From positions 1 through 64,000 of the forward strand of contig NZ_NKTX01000002.1 of assembly GCF_003207815.1 (NCBI RefSeq): DNA of 64,000 nt. The letters are read 5' to 3'. Positions 1 to 6,350 of the stretch are shown one piece after another; within the stretch, counting starts at the first letter, position 1, and every line of letters starts with the position of its first letter. Below the pieces are notes generated by a model. The model did no database searches. It saw only the letters and a program-made list of their open reading frames with translations, and was not told where the DNA came from. The DNA comes from Komagataeibacter oboediens. Lineage in GTDB: Bacteria; Pseudomonadota; Alphaproteobacteria; Acetobacterales; Acetobacteraceae. The position numbers and the translations under genes were made by a program.

Positions 1-135
1 GCGAAGGAAGGCGACACCAAGCACAACCGCCAGCGCCCCGCTCGCCAGATAAAGGATGCGCCGCCCGCGCCGGGAGCTTCCCCCGGGGGGCGTGCCGGGA
101 CCTGAAGTGGGGGGCGGGGGAGGGGTTGTATCCAT
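1..135 (-). CDS. N-terminal fragment of a membrane-anchored protein (truncated by window edge)
   Basis: Only the first 45 codons lie inside the window; the frame runs off at base 1 without a stop. The predicted start is an ATG at 133-135 on the minus strand. The protein opens with a proline/glycine-rich cytoplasmic tail of about 20 residues, then an arginine cluster (RRGRR) and a hydrophobic stretch (ILYLASGALAVVLGVAFL) that would cross the inner membrane once with the N-terminus inside. A short charged tail followed by one anchor is common in HlyD/EmrA adaptor proteins, and a DHA2 exporter lies just upstream in the same direction, so an adaptor is possible. What is visible does not prove that. 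Confidence 0.5.
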   Translation of the reverse strand, partial: MDTTPPPPPTSGPGTPPGGSSRRGRRILYLASGALAVVLGVAFLR

Positions 136-230
136 GCGGTCGGTTTTCTGCCTGTTGTCGGACGGATGTCCTGCTCTTGTAGGACCGGGTCATGCGTGAT
201 GGGGCAAGGTTTCTGATTCGCCCAGTTGCA

Positions 231-258
231 GTATTAACACGGCTGCGAAACTGTCTAA
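231..258 (-). promoter_or_regulatory. candidate sigma-70-type promoter for the truncated gene at 1-135
   Basis: Read on the minus strand, TTAGAC (258-253) and TAATAC (236-231) are separated by 16 bases, close to the -35/-10 consensus, in an otherwise GC-rich region. It would leave a leader of roughly 90 bases before the ATG at 135. A short palindrome, CTAA-G-TTAG, overlaps the -35 side at 255-263. Confidence 0.35.
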
Positions 259-313
259 GTTAGGGAATGTAACATTGTCTGCGCGGTGGGAAAGAGGGAA
301 ACTGCCGAACGTT

Positions 314-1795
314 TCAATATCGTTTCTTTCCGGTGTTTTCAATGTGTTCATGCCCGCTTACGGTGGCCCCGGCATCGGCGGAAAGTCGCAGCAGGATCGG
401 CAGCGCCATTGATGCGACCAGCGCGCACGCCATGAATGTCAGACTGTAATCCTGCCCCTGCCATTTCACGGGCAGTACCGAGTGGCATGCGGCCAGCATC
501 CCGGCGGCAAGGCATATGCCCATTGTCAGCATGACCTGCTGGCAGGTGGAATACAGGCTGGTTGCCGTTCCCATGCGTGGCTTTGGCATGTCAGCATACG
601 CGATGGTGTTGTAGCCGGTGTAAAGCAGCGTCTGCCCCATCCCGTTCATGGCCAGCAGCCCCAGCAGCCACCCCATGGGCATGCCCGGTCGGAACCCGGC
701 CAGCAGCAGGCATACGGCCGGCAGCACAAGGCTGGCCACGCACATCACGGTGCGGAAGCCCCGGCCACGGTAAATGCGGGGGGCCGCGAACCGCATGACC
801 AGCGCGCCAACCGGGGCGATGAAGGTGATCAGCCCGCTCTGGGCGGCGCTGGCGCCAAAGCGTGTCTGCAGCAGCGATGGCAGGAGAAAGATGATCCCGG
901 CGGTGGCAATGCGGGTCAGTCCCCCGGCAAGGACCGAAATGCGGAAGGTCGCCACCCGCAGCAGCGACAGGTCCAGCACCGGGTGCATTACTCCCCGCGC
1001 ATGGCGCAGGTAGGCCCCGGCGCACAGCGGGGCCAGCAGCAGCAGCCCGAAGGATATGACGGGTGGAAAGCCCGGATGGGTCAGCATTTCCATGCCGAAG
1101 ATCAGCCCCGCCAGCCCGGTCGCGGACAGGATGTTGCCCCGCAGGTCAAAGGGGGGTGGACGGACCGCACGGATCTGGGGAATGAACCGTCCCGTCAGCA
1201 CAATGGCCAGCAGGCCGAGCGGGATGTTGATGTAGAAGATCCACCGCCACGACAGCCATGATGTCAGCACGCCCCCCAGCACCGGCCCGGCCATGGGGCC
1301 GATGGTGGCGGGCAGCATGACCCATGCCATGGCGGCCAGCAGTTCCGACTTGGGCACGTTCTGCAGGATCACCAGCCGACCGACCGGGACCATCATGGCG
1401 CCGCCCGCGCCCTGCACCAGTCGCGCCAGTGCCAGCACCACAAGATTGGGCGCCCACCCGCACAGCAGCGAACCGGACAGGAACAGCACGACGGCGCAGC
1501 GCAGCGTGGTCCGGCTGCCGAAGCGTTCGGCCACATGGCCCGATGCCGGGATCAGGGCGGCAAGGCCCAGCATGTAGACCGTCAGCGCGATGCTGGTCTG
1601 GGGAATGTCGACATGGAAATCCCCCGCCATGGCGGGCAGTGCCGTGGTCAGGGCCGTGCCATCAATCTGTTCCATCATCATCAGGCTGGCGACGATCAGG
1701 GCCATGATACGCTTGCGCGCGGTGGAGGGTGACTCCATGCGGGGGGAAGGTGGGGGCAATGTGGGGGAAGCGGTCGTCAAGGGGGGCATGATCAT
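314..1795 (-). CDS. MFS multidrug exporter, DHA2 (EmrB/QacA-like) family
   Basis: A 493-residue inner-membrane proton-driven drug antiporter. About 40 cytoplasmic, proline-rich residues precede the first membrane helix. The first helix carries the family signature around DGTALTTALPAM, the equivalent of the D-x-T-x-V-N-x-A-L-P motif of DHA2 pumps. The loop between helices 2 and 3 has GHVAERFGSR (motif A), and motif C-like GPMAGPVLGG appears around residue 165, followed by WRWIFYINIPLG, which is highly typical of 14-helix exporters. ATG codons at 1795 and 1789 are both possible starts. No TetR or MarR gene lies beside it. The truncated gene at 1-135 follows 178 bases downstream on the same strand and may be separately transcribed. 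The substrate cannot be predicted. Confidence 0.9.
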   Translation of the reverse strand: MIMPPLTTASPTLPPPSPRMESPSTARKRIMALIVASLMMMEQIDGTALTTALPAMAGDFHVDIPQTSIALTVYMLGLAALIPASGHVAERFGSRTTLRCAVVLFLSGSLLCGWAPNLVVLALARLVQGAGGAMMVPVGRLVILQNVPKSELLAAMAWVMLPATIGPMAGPVLGGVLTSWLSWRWIFYINIPLGLLAIVLTGRFIPQIRAVRPPPFDLRGNILSATGLAGLIFGMEMLTHPGFPPVISFGLLLLAPLCAGAYLRHARGVMHPVLDLSLLRVATFRISVLAGGLTRIATAGIIFLLPSLLQTRFGASAAQSGLITFIAPVGALVMRFAAPRIYRGRGFRTVMCVASLVLPAVCLLLAGFRPGMPMGWLLGLLAMNGMGQTLLYTGYNTIAYADMPKPRMGTATSLYSTCQQVMLTMGICLAAGMLAACHSVLPVKWQGQDYSLTFMACALVASMALPILLRLSADAGATVSGHEHIENTGKKRY

Positions 1796-1810
1796 GCATG
1801 ATATACGCGG

Positions 1811-1837
1811 TACGGAACCGTAAGCGCCATCGTGGCG
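1811..1837. promoter_or_regulatory. two short inverted repeats between divergent MFS and CsbD genes
   Basis: TACGG-AA-CCGTA (1811-1822) and CGCCA-TCG-TGGCG (1825-1837) lie side by side in the 87-base gap between the divergent genes. Either could be an operator for a local regulator, but five-base arms are short and could arise by chance. Confidence 0.25.
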
Positions 1838-1882
1838 TTACAGGCCTGCGCTACACATCAGCGATATAACGGAGTACGAATC

Positions 1883-2185
1883 ATGTCGGAAGACAAGGCA
1901 ACGCCCATCGAGAACAAGGCCGAAGGCATCATGGACGAAGGCGTGGGCCGCCTGAAGGATGCTGCTGGTGGCCTGACGGGCAACATGGGCATGCAGGCGG
2001 AAGGCAAGGTGGACCAGCTTGCGGGCATGGCACGTCAGGAATTCGCCGACCTGTATGAAGAAGGCGAGGGCAAGGTTGAACGTGCGGTCACGTTCGTACG
2101 CGAACGCCCGCTGTTTTCGCTGGGGATCGCAGCTGCGCTGGGCACCATTGTCGGGATGATTTTCATGCCCCGTCGCAAGGGCTGA
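1883..2185 (+). CDS. CsbD-like stress protein with C-terminal membrane/glycine-zipper tail
   Basis: A 100-residue protein. Residues 5-60 follow the CsbD pattern (ENKAEGIMDEGVGRLKDAAG, then a second AEGKVDQLAG unit), a small stress-response fold of unknown biochemistry. The C-terminus does not belong to CsbD: after an amphipathic helix it has RERPLFSLGIAAALGTIVGM followed by a basic end (RRKG). That is the tail seen in DUF883/ElaB/YqjD proteins, which anchor in the inner membrane and, in E. coli, bind ribosomes in stationary phase. The start at 1883 is chosen over an upstream ATG because GGAG (1871-1874) precedes it at good spacing. It stands alone, divergent from the MFS gene. Confidence 0.85.
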   Translation: MSEDKATPIENKAEGIMDEGVGRLKDAAGGLTGNMGMQAEGKVDQLAGMARQEFADLYEEGEGKVERAVTFVRERPLFSLGIAAALGTIVGMIFMPRRKG

Positions 2186-2191
2186 ACCGGG

Positions 2192-2226
2192 TCGAGTCGT
2201 TTTTTTTTTCATTTTAAGGGACTCGA
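2192..2226. promoter_or_regulatory. inverted repeat with GANTC sites, upstream of rnhB-ccrM
   Basis: TCGAGTC (2192-2198) is exactly inverted as GACTCGA (2220-2226), with a T-rich loop (ten T at 2200-2209). Each arm contains a GANTC site (2194-2198, 2220-2224), and a third, GAGTC, follows at 2228-2232. The CsbD gene ends at 2185, so the hairpin could also help terminate that transcript, although the T run is in the loop rather than after the stem. GANTC is the known target of CcrM, encoded 0.8 kb downstream. Confidence 0.5.
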
Positions 2227-2292
2227 TGAGTCCACAGCATCTTGCGCAACCCTGCATAAAAATGGTTTCCATCCTTCCAGAACGGAAATTCG

Positions 2293-2325
2293 ATGCGAAT
2301 CGGGCCGGAACGGTTCGATTCGCAT
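2293..2325. promoter_or_regulatory. 9-bp inverted repeat with GANTC in both arms, just upstream of rnhB
   Basis: ATGCGAATC (2293-2301) is exactly inverted as GATTCGCAT (2317-2325) across 15 bases, ending 18 bases before the rnhB start and 7 before its ribosome-binding site. Both arms hold a GANTC site (2297-2301 and 2317-2321). It could act as a methylation-sensitive operator or as a leader hairpin near the ribosome-binding site. Confidence 0.5.
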
Positions 2326-2343
2326 ACGATCAGGAAGGAATGG

Positions 2344-2997
2344 ATGCCCGATTACGCGCTTGAAAACGCCCATGGGGGACGGGTCGCCGGTGTGGATGAG
2401 GTAGGTCGTGGCCCGTTGGCCGGACCTGTCGTCGCTGCGGCGGTCATGTTCCTTTCCGGCGTGCCGGGCGTGCTTGCGGACAGGCTGGATGATTCAAAGA
2501 AGCTGAAGCCCGCAGTCAGGCAGCAGCTTTATGATGTGCTGCACGCCACGCCTGGTGTCCTGATCGGGGTGGGTGCTGCATCTGTTTCTGAAATCGAACG
2601 GTATAATATCCTGCGCGCGTCATGGGTTGCCATGCAGCGTGCGGTCGGTCGCCTGCCGCAATCCCCTGAACTGGTTCTGGTTGATGGAAACGCCGCGCCC
2701 GATTTCGGGTGTCCGGCGCGATGCGTCGTGGGGGGGGATGCGATCAGCCTGTCCATCTCGGCGGCCTCCGTCGTGGCCAAGGTCATCCGGGACCGGCTGA
2801 TGACGCGACTGGCGCAGCGCTGGCCCAGCTATGGCTGGGATCGCAACGCGGGCTATGGCACCCCCATTCACCGTGCGGCCCTGATGGCGGATGGCATCAG
2901 CCCCCACCATCGCGCGGCATTCGGCACGGTGCGCCGGATCGTGCAGGCGTCGGTTTCCCCTTATTCACCCCAAAGCGCGGAGCAGCCATCATGCTGA
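2344..2997 (+). CDS. rnhB: ribonuclease HII
   Basis: A 217-residue enzyme that cuts the RNA strand of RNA-DNA hybrids and removes single ribonucleotides from DNA. The catalytic acidic residues are visible: [20 protein letters not shown] near the N-terminus (Asp-Glu pair), DDSKKL, VDGN, and D in [10 protein letters not shown]. The start at 2344 is preferred to the in-frame ATG at 2293 because AGGAAGG (2332-2338) is well spaced and family alignments begin close to the GVDEVGRG motif; the upstream ATG is also buried in an inverted repeat. It is followed at once by ccrM, with which it is probably co-transcribed. Placement of rnhB upstream of ccrM is common in alphaproteobacteria. Confidence 0.96.
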   Translation: MPDYALENAHGGRVAGVDEVGRGPLAGPVVAAAVMFLSGVPGVLADRLDDSKKLKPAVRQQLYDVLHATPGVLIGVGAASVSEIERYNILRASWVAMQRAVGRLPQSPELVLVDGNAAPDFGCPARCVVGGDAISLSISAASVVAKVIRDRLMTRLAQRWPSYGWDRNAGYGTPIHRAALMADGISPHHRAAFGTVRRIVQASVSPYSPQSAEQPSC

Positions 2998-3008
2998 ACA
3001 ATTCATGA
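2991..3008 (+). other. possible five-codon leader ORF overlapping the ccrM start
   Basis: An ATG at 2991 with GGAG (2979-2982) eight bases upstream opens the frame MLNNS and stops at 3006-3008. That stop overlaps the ccrM ATG at 3005 in an ATGA arrangement. It begins inside the last codons of rnhB. It may hand ribosomes to ccrM by termination-reinitiation, or the spacing may be fortuitous. Confidence 0.3.
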
Positions 3009-4108
3009 GCGGTGCGGTTATGATGGAATTGCCCCTGGACCAGGTGCTGCGGGGCGACTGTGTCGAGATGATGCAGACCCTGCCCGCGGGGTCGATCGAC
3101 TGTGTCTTCGCGGACCCGCCCTACAACCTGCAGTTGAAGGGCGAGCTGCGTCGGCCCGATGACAGTGTGGTCGATGGGGTGGATGACGACTGGGACAAGT
3201 TCAGTGACCTGAAGGCCTATGACGAATTTACCCGCGCGTGGCTGAGTGAAGCGCGGCGCGTGCTGCGCAAGGACGGCACGATATGGGTAATCGGGTCATA
3301 CCATAATATTTTCCGTATTGGCGCGATCCTGCAGGATCTGGGGTTCTGGATCCTCAATGACGTGATCTGGCGCAAGTCCAACCCCATGCCCAATTTCCGT
3401 GGTCGCCGTTTCACCAACGCACATGAAACGCTGATCTGGGCGGCAAGGGGACCGGACAGCCGCTATCGCTTCAACTATCAGGCGATGAAGGCGCTGAATG
3501 ATGATGTGCAGATGCGCTCCGACTGGTACCTGCCGCTGTGCACCGGCGGCGAACGGCTGCGTAACGAGCATGGCCTGAAGCTGCATCCTACCCAGAAACC
3601 CGAGAGCCTTCTGCATCGCGTGCTGGTGGCCTCGACCAACGTCGATGACGTGGTGCTGGACCCCTTTACGGGCACCGGCACCACCACCGCCATGGCGCGC
3701 AGGCTGCGGCGGCGCTTTATTGGCATTGAACGTCATCCCGATTATGCCGAGGCCGCGATCGGCCGCGCCCGCCGGGAAAAACCCGTGCCGCTGGACAGTG
3801 TGCTGACCACGCCTGCCCGCCGTGAAAGCCCGCGCGTGCCCTTTGGCCTGCTGGTGGAACGGGGCATGGTGCCTGCGGGCACCGTGCTCATGGATCGGCA
3901 GAAGCGGGTGCGCGCCACCGTATCGCCCGATGGTACGCTGGTCAGTGGACGGCACCGGGGGTCGATCCATAAAATGGGTGCGCTGCTGACCAACGCGCCA
4001 TCATGCAATGGCTGGACCTTCTGGTATTTCGAGCGCGAGGGCGAACTGACTCAGCTTGATGTGCTGCGCGGTGAAATCCGGGCGGAGCAGGCAGCCGTCG
4101 CCTCCTGA
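3005..4108 (+). CDS. ccrM: cell-cycle-type DNA adenine methyltransferase CcrM (GANTC)
   Basis: A 367-residue N6-adenine methyltransferase of the beta class. Catalytic motif DPPYNLQL is at residues 37-44 and the SAM-binding LDPFTGTGTT at 218-227, the order expected for beta enzymes. Beyond the catalytic domain (to about 260) lies the CcrM-specific C-terminal domain (about 275-367) with RVPFGLLVE, GSIHKMGALL and NAPSCNGWTFW, which is involved in DNA recognition in Caulobacter CcrM. GANTC specificity therefore follows from family knowledge. ATG codons at 3005, 3020 and 3023 are all possible starts; 3005 overlaps a five-codon leader frame. No restriction endonuclease is nearby, so this is an orphan regulatory methylase. 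It is transcribed with rnhB, behind a GANTC-rich control region. Confidence 0.96.
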   Translation: MSGAVMMELPLDQVLRGDCVEMMQTLPAGSIDCVFADPPYNLQLKGELRRPDDSVVDGVDDDWDKFSDLKAYDEFTRAWLSEARRVLRKDGTIWVIGSYHNIFRIGAILQDLGFWILNDVIWRKSNPMPNFRGRRFTNAHETLIWAARGPDSRYRFNYQAMKALNDDVQMRSDWYLPLCTGGERLRNEHGLKLHPTQKPESLLHRVLVASTNVDDVVLDPFTGTGTTTAMARRLRRRFIGIERHPDYAEAAIGRARREKPVPLDSVLTTPARRESPRVPFGLLVERGMVPAGTVLMDRQKRVRATVSPDGTLVSGRHRGSIHKMGALLTNAPSCNGWTFWYFEREGELTQLDVLRGEIRAEQAAVAS

Positions 4109-4152
4109 CCGATGGCGGTGGGGCAGGACAAACCATTCAGGGAAGCGGCAGC

Positions 4153-5433
4153 ATGAACCGGCGCCCCGATCTTGCCGGGCCACATGCCCTGTCCGCGATG
4201 GAATGGAACGCGGGCCGCCATTCCGCCCTGCAGACTGATGATTACCTGTTCAGTCAGCTTATCCCCTATATCGGGAACAAGCGTAAACTGCTGGGGCTGA
4301 TCGCGCAGGCGATCGCGGCCACGGGGGAATATCCCGGGCAGACCGATTTCGTGGACCTGTTTGCCGGGACCGGCGTTGTGTCGCGTCTGGCCAAGCGGCT
4401 TGGTTTTCGCGTGCTGACCAATGACTGGGAACCGTATAGCGAGGTCCTGAACCGCTGCCATGTGGCCACGTCCGCTCCACCCCGGTTCGCGGGGGGGCGC
4501 GATTATGCGCAGGTCATGGCCGAACTGAATGCCCTGCCGCCGCTGGAAGGCTGGGTGACGCGGCACCTGTGCCCCGATGATGACGTGCAGTATGACACGG
4601 CACGTGACCGGATGTTCTATATGCGCAAGAACGGCATGCGTATTGATGCCATCCGTGAACGGATCGCGCAGTGGGAACATGACGGCCTGCTTGATGCCGC
4701 GCAGAAGGCGTGCCTGCTTGCGCCATTACTGTACAGCGCCAGTTACAACAGTAATACCAGCGGCCTGTTCAAGGGGTTTCACCGGGGCTGGGGCGGGCGC
4801 ACCGGCACGGCGCTGTACCGGATTGCGGCGGACCTGTACCTGCGCCCGGCCTGCTTTATCGATAACGGGCGTGACAACCGGGTCATGCGCATGGACGCAC
4901 ATGAACTGGCCACGCATCTGCCCACGCAGGTGGGACAGGCTACGATCACGTATGTGGACCCGCCCTACAACCAGCATCCTTACGGCGCGAATTACCATGT
5001 GCTGAATACGATCGCCCTGTGGGACCAGCCGGACCTTGCCCCCAAGATCACGGGGCGGGATAAATCGGCGATCCGGCAGGACTGGCGGACGGAGCGCCGT
5101 AGCCCCTATAATCATCGCAGGCAGGCGCTGGTGGCCTACCGTGACCTGTTATCCGCGCTGGATACGCGCTGGGTCGCCACCAGTTACAGCACCGATGGCT
5201 TCATTCCGCTGGATGATATGGTGCGCGCCAACTGCGAACGTGGGGAGGTCCGGGTTTTTACCCGTGGCTACAAACGCTATCGCGTCAGCCGCCAGCGGTA
5301 TTCGGCACGTCCCATGACCGTCGAATTCATCCTGCTGACCAATACACGGCGGCGCGGAACATGTGACCCGGACGGGATCGTGCAGGAAATCATGGCCGTG
5401 GAGGCCGACCTGAATTCGCCGGGCGGGAACTGA
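4153..5433 (+). CDS. orphan D12-class (Dam/FokI-like) DNA adenine methyltransferase
   Basis: A 426-residue predicted N6-adenine DNA methyltransferase of the alpha/D12 class. IPYIGNKRKLL (37-47) is the first class motif, FVDLFAGTGVVS (66-77) the SAM-binding loop, and YVDPPYNQHPYGANYH (267-282) the catalytic DPPY motif. Spacing and the PPYN..YGANYHVLNTI run resemble the methylase parts of FokI-type systems more than E. coli Dam. AGGGAAG (4138-4144) supports the start. It follows ccrM by 44 bases on the same strand. No nuclease gene accompanies it, so it is either an orphan epigenetic regulator, a relic of a restriction system, or an anti-restriction enzyme. The target sequence cannot be read from the protein. 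Confidence 0.9.
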   Translation: MNRRPDLAGPHALSAMEWNAGRHSALQTDDYLFSQLIPYIGNKRKLLGLIAQAIAATGEYPGQTDFVDLFAGTGVVSRLAKRLGFRVLTNDWEPYSEVLNRCHVATSAPPRFAGGRDYAQVMAELNALPPLEGWVTRHLCPDDDVQYDTARDRMFYMRKNGMRIDAIRERIAQWEHDGLLDAAQKACLLAPLLYSASYNSNTSGLFKGFHRGWGGRTGTALYRIAADLYLRPACFIDNGRDNRVMRMDAHELATHLPTQVGQATITYVDPPYNQHPYGANYHVLNTIALWDQPDLAPKITGRDKSAIRQDWRTERRSPYNHRRQALVAYRDLLSALDTRWVATSYSTDGFIPLDDMVRANCERGEVRVFTRGYKRYRVSRQRYSARPMTVEFILLTNTRRRGTCDPDGIVQEIMAVEADLNSPGGN

Positions 5434-5520
5434 CGACATTTCTTAAGCACGACCCGCGCCCGGAATGGATTCTGGAGGGATGGCCTGAAACGTCCGTCCG
5501 GGACGCATCCGGCAATAATA

Positions 5521-5625
5521 GCAGGCCAGGTATTGGGGACGCCTTTGCAGAAAGCGCCCCGAACCATCGTCTTTTCGCAAAAAGACAACACCTGGAAAGT
5601 TTTATTCTTTTTTATCAGCCGTGTA
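5521..5625. repeat. degenerate intergenic palindromic element (copy 1)
   Basis: The gap between the convergent methylase and ankyrin genes contains an outer pair, CCAGGT (near 5523) inverted as ACCTGG (near 5590), and an inner hairpin GTCTTTT-CGCA-AAAAGAC (about 5568-5585). The flank AAAGTTTTATT resembles the ends of the elements at 19867 and 26741. It probably folds in RNA and may serve as a bidirectional transcription end. Confidence 0.4.
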
Positions 5626-5639
5626 TTTCAGCCAGTCCC

Positions 5640-6236
5640 TTAGCTGCCGCCAAAGCCGAGGAACCCGATGGACGGATCGGCATGGCCGCCGGACGCATCA
5701 TACCGCCTGTCGGCGCTGGCGGTGGTGGAGGCATGGTGCGGCATGGTCAGCGGCGGGGTGTCATCCTCGCCTTCCGCAAGGTTGTTGGATGCAAAATGCG
5801 GGTCTGAATCCGAGAAAGTGCGCATGGACAGTAGCAGGAAGGTAATATCATTGCGGTTCAGGTCGATCGCCATGTCCAGCGGCGTCTGCCCCAGCACGTT
5901 ATGGCCCGTCATGTCCGCGCCCCGGTTCAGGGCTTCCTTCGCCGCACCAAGGCTGCCACGGTTGATGGCGTCAAACAGTGCGTCGGTCGGATTCATGTCG
6001 GCGCTGGCGTGGCCGTGTTCCTCTTCGCTGGATTCCGCACCGGGCAGGGCCGCAGGCGGGGCCGCGGCCTTGGCTGCACGGCGGGCCTCAGCCTTTTTCG
6101 CAGCTTCGGCGGCTTCGCCCTCGGCTTCCGCTTCGTCGGCATCCTGCGCATGGGCCATATGGATGGGCATGCATACGGAAGGGACGCCTGCGAACAGGGT
6201 TGCGACAAGAAGATAAATACCGGATCTGGAAATCAT
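5640..6236 (-). CDS. exported ankyrin-repeat protein
   Basis: A 198-residue protein beginning with a Sec-type signal peptide (SRSGIYLLVATLFAGVPS, with cleavage probably after AHA). An alanine/glutamate/lysine-rich linker follows (about residues 35-80). Then come one full and one partial ankyrin repeat: NPTDALFDAINRGSLGAAKE...RGAD, then LGQTPLDMAIDLNRNDITFLLL. The C-terminal 50 residues are low-complexity. The start at 6236 is preferred to the longer frame because GGACAGG precedes it and the signal peptide begins there. It probably acts in the periplasm as a protein-binding module. It lies on the same strand as and 114 bases after the VWA/MoxR operon, so it may be read with it. Its partner is unknown. 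Confidence 0.8.
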   Translation of the reverse strand: MISRSGIYLLVATLFAGVPSVCMPIHMAHAQDADEAEAEGEAAEAAKKAEARRAAKAAAPPAALPGAESSEEEHGHASADMNPTDALFDAINRGSLGAAKEALNRGADMTGHNVLGQTPLDMAIDLNRNDITFLLLSMRTFSDSDPHFASNNLAEGEDDTPPLTMPHHASTTASADRRYDASGGHADPSIGFLGFGGS

Positions 6237-6350
6237 GTCCTGTCCCGAGAGTGAGCGTTCGTCCGGGCATGCGAAACTGCCATATGCCACCCGACCGTTC
6301 TGGTGATTACCGCAAAATGACGGCGGATGCGATGCCTAATCATCTTTCTG

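Noticed and set aside
482-1261. Long open frames opposite real genes throughout the window (for example 482-1261, 8453-9943, 45176-46705)
   Set aside because: They are frame shadows common at high GC content: low-complexity Arg/Gly/His-rich peptides, no ribosome-binding sites, and complete overlap with recognised genes.
2200-2226. Reading the T10 stretch near 2200 as part of a classical terminator for the CsbD gene
   Set aside because: The T run lies inside the loop of the inverted repeat, not after the stem, so it does not fit a Rho-independent terminator; a role in control of rnhB-ccrM is at least as likely.
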